Shown in pieces: positions 1 to 5,540 of a DNA stretch of 5,540 nucleotides. The stretch covers positions 1 to 5,540 of the forward strand of contig JADFHH010000141.1 of NCBI GenBank assembly GCA_022567275.1, in the 5' to 3' direction. How positions within the stretch are numbered: position 1 is the stretch's first letter; each line of letters opens with the position of its first letter. The translations under genes were made by a program, and so were the position numbers. The stretch comes from Pseudomonadota bacterium (GTDB taxonomy: Bacteria; Pseudomonadota; Alphaproteobacteria; Rhizobiales; Methyloligellaceae). Below the pieces are notes generated by a model. It saw only the letters and a program-made list of their open reading frames with translations. It made no database searches and was not told the origin of the DNA.

Positions 1-32
1 AGGGTGAGGGGGGCCGACCGTTGTTTTGACAC

Positions 33-929
33 TCAAACAGCCCCTTCGGGCAGTCCAGCCTTGCGCGCATGCTTTGAAGCTTCATCGGCCACCCTGGCCG
101 GGTCCGCGTCATAGACGACGCGCTCCTCGCCCGCGAGCACGACGAAGCGTTTGCCGCGCATGCGGCCGATCAGCGTCAACCCCGCTTGTCTTGCCAGATC
201 CACGCCCCAGGCGGTGAAGCCGGAACGCGACAGCAGTACCGGAATGCCCATCTTGACCGTTTTGATAATCATTTCCGAGGTCAGCCGCCCGGTGGTGTAA
301 AAGATCTTGTCCTCAGGCCCGATATCGTTCAGCAGCATATAGCCGGCGATCTTGTCGACCGCGTTGTGACGCCCGACATCTTCAACGTACAGCAGCGGCT
401 TGTCCTGCTTGCACAACACGCAACCATGAATGGCGCCGGCCTTGAGATAGAGCGATGGCGCGGTGTTGATCTTCTTTTGCAGCGCGTACAGCCAGGAGGT
501 ATGGACGCGCGCCTTCTTGTTCAGTTTCACGTCCTCGAACGCCTCCATCAAATCGCCGAATATGGTGCCCTGGGCACAGCCGGATGTCCGCACCTTCTTT
601 TTCAGTTTCTCCTCATAATCGGTCTCGCGCTCGGTACGCACCACGACCACGTCCAGATCATCGTCATGGTCGATTGACGTAATCACATCGTCGGCGCGCA
701 GCATGTTCTGGTTGAACAGATAGCCTGTCGCCAGCAGATCGGGATGGTCGCCGATGGTCATCATGGTGACGATCTCCTGGGAGTTCAGGAACAGGGTCAG
801 CGGCCGCTCGGTGACCACCGAGGTTTCAATCTCCACGCCTTCCTGATCGCGGCCGCGAACCGGGACGGAGAGCCTGGGGTCGTCCGGGCTTGGCTTGAGA
901 GTGAATTCTTTTAACTGGCGTGGCGGCAT
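33..929 (-). CDS. fdhD: FdhD, formate dehydrogenase accessory sulfurtransferase
   Basis: 298 residues, complete, ATG start. Family knowledge: FdhD is a cytoplasmic protein that passes sulfur from the cysteine desulfurase IscS to the molybdenum (bis-MGD) cofactor of formate dehydrogenase, which is inactive without it. Seen here: the family core LNSQEIVTMM (48-57), the loop RTSGCAQGT (114-122) holding the catalytic-type Cys118, the very conserved EDVGRHNAVDK (183-193), YTTGRLTSEM (211-220) and SRSGFTAWGVDLA (234-246). The usual CxxC of E. coli FdhD is reduced to one cysteine: the second position is Gly121. A separate CxxC lies at 170-173 (GCVLC). The start at 929 is chosen because an upstream ATG runs at once into a stop; its ribosome binding site is weak. 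It follows the stand-alone receiver gene by 62 bp on the same strand, so co-transcription is possible. No formate dehydrogenase gene is visible. Family identity is firm; the functional effect of the cysteine pattern is inferred. Confidence 0.95.
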   Translation of the reverse strand: MPPRQLKEFTLKPSPDDPRLSVPVRGRDQEGVEIETSVVTERPLTLFLNSQEIVTMMTIGDHPDLLATGYLFNQNMLRADDVITSIDHDDDLDVVVVRTERETDYEEKLKKKVRTSGCAQGTIFGDLMEAFEDVKLNKKARVHTSWLYALQKKINTAPSLYLKAGAIHGCVLCKQDKPLLYVEDVGRHNAVDKIAGYMLLNDIGPEDKIFYTTGRLTSEMIIKTVKMGIPVLLSRSGFTAWGVDLARQAGLTLIGRMRGKRFVVLAGEERVVYDADPARVADEASKHARKAGLPEGAV

Positions 930-991
930 GCCAGGAGCTTAGAGCATTATCGGGTCAAACAGAATTGATTGTTGATTATCTGGACTATGCC

Positions 992-1423
992 CTAGCAGTC
1001 GAGGAGAACCTGTTTGCCCGATCCGATCATGGCGTCGGTACGGATGCGATCCACCAGGCCCAGACACGTCGTGACCTTGGCGCGCAATATCTCGAAGTCG
1101 ACCGGCTTGGTGATATAATTGTCGGCGCCAAGTCTCAAGCCCGCGATCACATGTTCCCTGTCCGCCAGCGCGGATAAAAAGATAAACGGCATCTCCGCCG
1201 ATATCCCGTGGTCGGAGCGAATTTCTTTCAGAAGCTCATATCCGTTCTTGCGCGGCATCGTGATATCGCAGATCACGAGATCTGGCCGGTGCCGCAGGAT
1301 TTGTTCCAAACCCTCCTGTCCGTCGCAGGCTTGCAACACCCGGAATCCTTCGTCTTCAAGCTCCTCGACGACATCCTCCCGAAGCTGCGCCTCGTCATCG
1401 ATGCAAAGGATTGTGGCCGTCAT
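992..1423 (-). CDS. Stand-alone CheY-like response regulator receiver
   Basis: 143 residues, a single REC domain with no output domain. It should accept a phosphoryl group from a histidine kinase in the cytoplasm. Visible sites: acidic pocket D9-D10, phospho-acceptor D53 (in CDITMPRKNGY), S84 in the switch position, Y103 and K106 in the YITKP motif; all are intact, so it looks functional. The ATG at 1423 is supported by AGGAG six bases upstream, and the start overlaps by ATGA the stop of a decayed kinase reading frame. About 60% of residues match, by eye, the REC domain of the neighbouring cyclase, and the match continues just past the domain (VDRIRTDA against MDRIKQDE), so the two are recent paralogs. 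The tail after residue 131 is short and ends LLDC. Its native kinase appears to be the decayed one; it probably now depends on the intact upstream kinase (inference). It might act as a phosphate sink or a protein-binding switch. fdhD follows. Confidence 0.93.
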   Translation of the reverse strand: MTATILCIDDEAQLREDVVEELEDEGFRVLQACDGQEGLEQILRHRPDLVICDITMPRKNGYELLKEIRSDHGISAEMPFIFLSALADREHVIAGLRLGADNYITKPVDFEILRAKVTTCLGLVDRIRTDAMIGSGKQVLLDC

Positions 1424-1685
1424 TTGCTGCTCCTGTAGCGCAAAGCATTCATCTGTCCCGCCGCCTGCTGCTCCGCGTCACCGGCAAGGGCGGGGCCGCG
1501 AATGGGCAAGCAGAGCGTGATCAAGTTACCTTCACCCTTGCCACTCTCAACATTTATCGTACCATCATGTACTCTACTAAGGTTTTCACCAGGTTAAGAC
1601 CGATCCCCGTTGCCGCGATTCCTGTAAATGTTTTTGCCGGGAAAAGCTGATGGAACATGTTCGGAAAATCATCCTTAAGAACCAT
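1420..1685 (-). pseudogene. Decayed C-terminal remnant of a second histidine kinase
   Basis: Read on the minus strand from an ATG at 1685, directly after the cyclase stop, the frame encodes 43 codons to a TAA at 1554-1556. These include FPAKTFTGIAATGIGLNLVK, matching FRARTSTGIAGTGIGLNLAR in the intact kinase (residues 779-798), that is, the F box and the G2 ATP-lid box of a HATPase domain. After LVE (about 1572) homology jumps frame, consistent with loss of one base near 1566-1571. It then continues as HDGTINVESGKGEG and CLPIRGPALAG for 49 codons to a TGA at 1420-1422. That TGA overlaps the receiver start as ATGA. About half the residues match the tail of the upstream kinase. The N and G1 boxes, HisKA and all sensor domains are absent, so no kinase activity is possible. 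It is the trace of a duplicated kinase lost by deletion and frameshift. A single sequencing error could explain the frameshift but not the missing domains. Confidence 0.85.
1430..1434 (-). promoter_or_regulatory. Shine-Dalgarno site of the stand-alone receiver gene
   Basis: AGGAG on the minus strand, six bases before the ATG at 1423. It lies inside the last codons of the decayed kinase frame, which is the usual arrangement of translationally coupled kinase-regulator pairs. It fixes the start of the receiver gene and may let it be translated without the lost kinase. Confidence 0.75.
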
Positions 1686-2927
1686 TCATGCGGCACACTC
1701 TCCGCGCTCGGCAGCATTGTCTGGCAGGCTCGTTTCACACAACACGCGATTGCGGCCAGCATGTTTGGCCGCGTAAAGACAGGCATCGGCACGCTTGATG
1801 AGGGATTGAGCGCTATCGTCAAGATTAAGACATCCAACGCCTATTGAGAGTGTGATCTGGCCCATATTCTCTCCGGTCGACCTATGAATGAGTTCCTTTT
1901 TCACCATCGACTGGCGAATCCGTTCGGCTACCTCTACGGCACTCTCCAGACTGGTATTTGGCAAAATAACAACGAATTCTTCACCGCCGTAACGCGCAAC
2001 GTGGTCGCAATCCCTGACTGTTTTCTGAAGTGTGGCGGCAACCAGCTTGAGCGCCGAGTCGCCAACCTGGTGGCCGAACGTGTCGTTGAAATGTTTGAAG
2101 TGATCGATATCGATCATGAAGAAACACAATGGTTGGTCCAACTTTTTGGCCTGGGCAATTGTCTTGTCGAGCGTTTGGTCGAAGCATTTGCGATTGGCAA
2201 GCCCTGTCAGGGAGTCTGTCAACGAATCCCTGCGAACCGATTTGAGTTCTCCCTTGAGTTGCTCGACTTGCCTGCAGGTTTGCGCAAGGCGCTGTTTGAG
2301 ATCAAGGTTGCCTTGTCCCTTTTCCTTCATTGTCTGAATAAGGGTTGCAAGCACCGTCTTGATTTGCTCGGGATCGGATCCCTCGCCCATACGCGAGCCG
2401 GCTTGTTCAAGAGACGCACCAAATGTATCGCTTGACTCGACCGCCTCCTGAATGATCTCCATAATATTGTCAATCTGGCCTTCGAGCTTGCTGCCGACTG
2501 CCTGGACGTTGTCCTCTTCGCTGCTTGCACGGGATTCATCCTGTTTGATACGGTCCATCTGCCGCAGGCTCGCTTGAACCGTCGCCAGCATCATCTCGAA
2601 ATCGATCGGTTTGGTCAGATATGCATCCGCACCGTCTTTGAGGCCAGCCAGAACCCGTTCCTTGTCTGCTAATGCAGTAAGAAAAATGAAGGGCATCCGG
2701 GCGAATATCCGGGCGTGCTGCTCACGAATTTCTTTCAACACCTGGTAACCGTTTTTCCGCGGCATGTTGATGTCGCAGAGTACGAGATCCGGCTCGTGCT
2801 TGAGGATCATCTGAAGGCCCACATTGCCGTCACAGGCTTGCTTAACATCATAGCCCGCGTCTTCCAGCTCTTCGACGATGTTTATGCGAAGCTCGACTTC
2901 GTCTTCAATGCACAGGATCGTAGCCAT
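1686..2927 (-). CDS. Response regulator with GGDEF diguanylate cyclase output (REC-linker-GGDEF)
   Basis: 413 residues, cytoplasmic. Likely reaction: two GTP to cyclic di-GMP, switched on by phosphorylation of the receiver and dimerisation, as in PleD-type regulators. REC domain about 1-125: acidic E8-D9-E10, phospho-acceptor D52 (CDINMPRKNGY), T84, K106. Linker about 130-230 is polar and helical, probably coiled coil near 205-232, running into DSLTDSLTGLANR, the usual GGDEF entry. GGDEF domain about 233-395: DIDHFKHFND (272-281) with metal-binding D272 and base-contacting N280, D289, and active site GGEEF (313-317). The inhibitory I-site RxxD is present (R304, D307), five residues before the GGEEF, with R335 in the place of the third I-site arginine, so product feedback is expected. 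The start at 2927 aligns with the paralogous receiver, though AGAAGG lies a long 13 bases away. It sits 44 bp after the kinase stop, its likely partner. An 18-residue tail follows the domain; the stop is followed directly, in frame, by the kinase remnant. Activity is inferred from intact motifs. Confidence 0.95.
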   Translation of the reverse strand: MATILCIEDEVELRINIVEELEDAGYDVKQACDGNVGLQMILKHEPDLVLCDINMPRKNGYQVLKEIREQHARIFARMPFIFLTALADKERVLAGLKDGADAYLTKPIDFEMMLATVQASLRQMDRIKQDESRASSEEDNVQAVGSKLEGQIDNIMEIIQEAVESSDTFGASLEQAGSRMGEGSDPEQIKTVLATLIQTMKEKGQGNLDLKQRLAQTCRQVEQLKGELKSVRRDSLTDSLTGLANRKCFDQTLDKTIAQAKKLDQPLCFFMIDIDHFKHFNDTFGHQVGDSALKLVAATLQKTVRDCDHVARYGGEEFVVILPNTSLESAVEVAERIRQSMVKKELIHRSTGENMGQITLSIGVGCLNLDDSAQSLIKRADACLYAAKHAGRNRVLCETSLPDNAAERGECAA

Positions 2928-2971
2928 GGTGTGTTTCTTGCCTTCTCTTCGAATACCCTAAGGTTATGACC

Positions 2972-5540
2972 CTAAGCCACCTTTGTTTCCGCCTGTGGTG
3001 ACAGATCGGGACCCGCGATTGGCAGGCGGATGGTGAAGGTGCTGCCCTCGCCCTTCTTGCTCTCGAGATTGGTCGTGCCGCCATGCATCTGCACCAGGGT
3101 CCTCGCCAGGTTGAGGCCGATGCCGGTGCCGGCAATGCCGGTCGATGTCCTGGCGCGGAAGAAGCGTTCGCCAATATTGTCCAGCTCGTCCGCATCGATG
3201 CCGATGCCATAATCGCGCACCGAGATCACCACCTGGTCCCCTTGCGTGCGCGCCGTGACCTCGATATCGGGAGCGTCCGGCGCATATTTCACCGCATTGG
3301 AGAGCAGGTTGGCGAGTATCTGTTCCACAGAACCGCTATCGGCCTGGATGGTTTCAGGAAGCTCCACCAGATCGCAGGAGATGACATGGGTTTCAGAGAT
3401 CTCCTGCTGGCGCGTACAAACCTCCTTCACGACTTTCGAGATATCGCAGGGTTCGATCTTGATCTCGATCTTTCCTTCTTGCATGCGCGCCGCGGCGAGC
3501 GTGCTGTCCATCAGCCGCGTCATGCGTCTGACCGCGGCTCTGATCTTCTCGATCCTCTGGTGGGCATCGTCGGGCGTGAAGCGGCCCGAATCCAGCCGGC
3601 TCTTCAGCCGCTGCGCGGTGCTGTCTATGATGCTGAGAGGCGTGCGGAATTCGTGGCTGGCCATGGAAACGAACTGGCGCTGAAGTTCGTTCAGTTCCTT
3701 CTCCTTGCCCAATGCCTCGTTCAACTCTACAGCTTTGGCCTTCAGCTCCTGTGTCGCCATATCGACCAGCTCTTGCAGATGGTCGCGGTGGGTGATGAGT
3801 TCCTTCTCCGCGCTCTTGCGCTCAGTGATGTCGTGGGTCACGACCAGCAACCGCGGCTGGCCGCCGATCTCGACTTGCTCGCCCGACACCAGGACATCGA
3901 GCAGCCGGCCGTCTTTGGTCCGGAACCTGGTTTCCAGCCTGCTGACGGAGCCCTCCGCGCCGATCCGGGCTACAAAACGGTCCCGCGACGAGGCATCGGT
4001 CCAGATGCCGAATTCAAGCGCCGAGCTTGCCATGGCCTCCTGGCGGCTGTAGCCGAGCATGGCGCACCACGCATCGTTGACATCGATATAGGCGCCATCA
4101 TCCGGACTGGAAATGACCATGGCCACCGGGCTCGCACGGAACGATTTCGACAACAGTTCCTGGCTTTCCTGCAGCTGGTCGCGCTGGCGAACAAGTTCGG
4201 CCTGGGCGCGAACCTCCGCCGTCCGGTCGGCGCCGGTGCCGCGATAGCCCTTGAAGACGCCGGCCGCATCGAACACCGGCGTTCCGCTGATCATCCAGTG
4301 CTGTTTCTCGCCATCGTCGTTTGTTATTGCGTATCTGAACTCGCGGAAGGGTCTTCGCGCCTCCAGATCGGCCAAGTGAGAGTCCCAATCCGCCACGCTA
4401 TCCTTGGAAACTTCATGGCGCGTCTTGCCTAGAATCCGTTGCTTGGGCACTCCCGTCACTTGCGTAAAGCGCTCCGAGAGATAGGAGAAGCGTAATTTTT
4501 CGTCGCATTCCCAAATCCAGTCGGACGAGACTTCCGCAATGTCCTTGAAGCGCTGCTCGCTCTCGCGCAGCTCCACCTCGGAGTTTTTCTTCGCCGTGAT
4601 ATCTATAAAAACGCCGCGGAACATCATCGCATGGCCATCTTCGACGACAACGGAAGACACATCGCGGACCCAGACCTCGCCGCCGTCCGCGGTCATTATC
4701 CGGTATTCAAAATCATGGTCCTCGCATCGCCGGGCCGATTCATTGCAAATCCTGATGGCCTCCTCCCGGTCATCGGCATGAATGACGTTGACCCGGAACC
4801 CTTCCGCATACCAATCCTCGATCCGATAACCGAACAGGCCAACCGCCTGAGGTCCGACATAGATAAAGCGCATGGTCTTCGGATCGAATTCCCAGGGCAC
4901 CACATTGGTGCTTTCGACCAGATTTTTGAAGCGCCGCCGGCTGGACTCAAGCTCCGCTTCCCTGCTCTTGAGCTTTATCAAGGTTGACTTGAAGACCGCA
5001 TAGGCTTTGGCGACGGCGCCGATTTCATCGTCACTATAGACTTTGACCTCGACCGACATATCGCCCGCGCTGAGCGCTTCAAGCCCGGTGACGATCTCGT
5101 CAAGCGGACGCGAAATGCTCCGCCTCACCATGAAAACAGCGACAACCGTTCCGACGATCAGGGCAATATCCGTTAACGCCACCAGCAGTTTAAGCGTGAA
5201 CAGTTCGTGCTGTTCCACCGTTTTCATCGCGCGCTCGGTGAATTTTTCCACCTGGAGAAGCATTTTCTCCAGCTGGTGATCGAGGTCTTCTTCCTCGGCT
5301 TCGATCCTGGGCAACAGGATGAGAGCCTGTTCGAGCTTGCCCGCATCGATCAGCTTGAAGGTCTTCCTGGCCAACCGGTCGTAGTCCTGGTGCTCTGCGT
5401 CAAGCTTACCAAGCATTTTCAGTATGTTCCGGTATTGTTGCAGATCTACCACCGGCATGCTGGAATCAAGGACACGCCGGACAATCTCTTGCAACTCGAT
5501 GAATTCTTGTTCGATCTTGCCAGTGAGACCCTCGAATATC
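2972..5540 (-). CDS. Membrane sensor histidine kinase (HAMP, three PAS, HisKA, HATPase), N-terminus outside window
   Basis: Partial. The frame stays open from a TTG at 5494 to the window edge (upstream residues include IFEGLTGKIEQEFIE), so the true start is outside. Residues are numbered from that TTG, 840 in all. Domains: helical, probably periplasmic, sensor part about 1-98; transmembrane helix about 102-123; HAMP about 124-176 (RSISRPLDEI); PAS-PAC 1 about 186-302; PAS-PAC 2 about 312-430; PAS-PAC 3 about 445-561 (ending THDITERKSAEKEL); coiled coil about 562-606; HisKA with phospho-acceptor H614 in MASHEFRTPL; HATPase with N box near N729 and N733, G1 DYGIGI (761-766), F box FF (778-779), G2 GTGIGL (789-794). 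All catalytic boxes are intact, and no receiver domain is fused. It should autophosphorylate at H614 and pass phosphate to the REC-GGDEF protein encoded 44 bp downstream, and perhaps to the stand-alone receiver. No flavin or haem binding motif was recognised in the PAS domains, so the signal is unknown. A second transmembrane helix is expected in the missing part. Confidence 0.95.
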   Translation of the reverse strand, partial: IFEGLTGKIEQEFIELQEIVRRVLDSSMPVVDLQQYRNILKMLGKLDAEHQDYDRLARKTFKLIDAGKLEQALILLPRIEAEEEDLDHQLEKMLLQVEKFTERAMKTVEQHELFTLKLLVALTDIALIVGTVVAVFMVRRSISRPLDEIVTGLEALSAGDMSVEVKVYSDDEIGAVAKAYAVFKSTLIKLKSREAELESSRRRFKNLVESTNVVPWEFDPKTMRFIYVGPQAVGLFGYRIEDWYAEGFRVNVIHADDREEAIRICNESARRCEDHDFEYRIMTADGGEVWVRDVSSVVVEDGHAMMFRGVFIDITAKKNSEVELRESEQRFKDIAEVSSDWIWECDEKLRFSYLSERFTQVTGVPKQRILGKTRHEVSKDSVADWDSHLADLEARRPFREFRYAITNDDGEKQHWMISGTPVFDAAGVFKGYRGTGADRTAEVRAQAELVRQRDQLQESQELLSKSFRASPVAMVISSPDDGAYIDVNDAWCAMLGYSRQEAMASSALEFGIWTDASSRDRFVARIGAEGSVSRLETRFRTKDGRLLDVLVSGEQVEIGGQPRLLVVTHDITERKSAEKELITHRDHLQELVDMATQELKAKAVELNEALGKEKELNELQRQFVSMASHEFRTPLSIIDSTAQRLKSRLDSGRFTPDDAHQRIEKIRAAVRRMTRLMDSTLAAARMQEGKIEIKIEPCDISKVVKEVCTRQQEISETHVISCDLVELPETIQADSGSVEQILANLLSNAVKYAPDAPDIEVTARTQGDQVVISVRDYGIGIDADELDNIGERFFRARTSTGIAGTGIGLNLARTLVQMHGGTTNLESKKGEGSTFTIRLPIAGPDLSPQAETKVA

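Noticed and set aside
1..32. Search for a terminator or next gene after fdhD
   Set aside because: Only 32 bases are available; no hairpin followed by a T run, and no recognisable coding start.
186..677. Plus-strand frame of 163 codons opposite fdhD
   Set aside because: The opposite strand holds the conserved FdhD core; the plus-strand product has no recognisable motif.
946..975. Possible promoter for fdhD (TCAACA, 18 bases, GATAAT on the minus strand)
   Set aside because: The -35 match is weak, and the implied leader would be only about 10 bases. Such matches are expected by chance in an AT-rich gap.
1586..1837. Minus-strand frame of 83 codons spanning the cyclase 3' end and the gap
   Set aside because: It is out of frame with both the cyclase and the kinase remnant. 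Its last part is the wrong-frame reading of the TGIAATGIGLNL segment.
2956..2976. Direct repeat CCCTAAG twice, 14 bases apart, between the kinase and cyclase genes
   Set aside because: Two short copies only, one overlapping the kinase stop codon; too short to separate from chance, and no matching site elsewhere was noticed.
3083..4432. Long open frame of 449 codons on the plus strand
   Set aside because: It is antisense to the intact kinase, whose PAS, HisKA and HATPase motifs run through the whole stretch. The plus-strand translation shows no recognisable domain. Long antisense frames are common in GC-rich coding DNA.
5492..5494. TTG at 5494 as the start of the kinase
   Set aside because: The frame continues open to the window edge with residues that extend the same helical segment. 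No ribosome binding site favours this TTG, and a first membrane helix is expected further upstream.

Overview
The window carries a compact block of genes that all read on the minus strand. GC content is moderately high by eye. The gene families, a REC-linker-GGDEF cyclase next to a multi-PAS histidine kinase and an FdhD with the TSGCAQGT signature, suggest an alphaproteobacterium. That placement is an inference from protein style; no rRNA or other marker is present.

In transcription order (high to low coordinates) the layout is as follows. (1) A large membrane-bound hybrid-sensor-type histidine kinase (stop at 2972, open to the window edge at 5540, so its N-terminus is missing). It has a periplasmic helical region, one visible transmembrane helix, HAMP, three PAS domains, HisKA and HATPase. 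(2) After 44 bp, a response regulator with a GGDEF diguanylate cyclase output (2927 to 1686), with intact catalytic and inhibitory sites. (3) A 262-bp stretch (1424-1685) that looks intergenic but is the decayed C-terminal end of a second, related histidine kinase, with a frameshift in its middle. (4) A stand-alone CheY-like receiver (1423 to 992), closely similar to the receiver domain of the cyclase. The kinase remnant ends with a stop codon that overlaps this gene's start (ATGA). (5) After 62 bp, fdhD (929 to 33), the sulfurtransferase needed to activate formate dehydrogenase. Bases 1-32 show nothing recognisable. There is no gene-free stretch longer than 300 bases.

The main observation is that the kinase plus receiver module seems to have been duplicated here, and that one kinase copy was then almost wholly deleted. 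What is left is its last part (F box, G2 box and tail) wedged between the cyclase stop and the stand-alone receiver. The surviving kinase may now serve both receivers: one makes cyclic di-GMP, the other has no output domain. No RNA gene, CRISPR array, insertion sequence or convincing terminator was seen.
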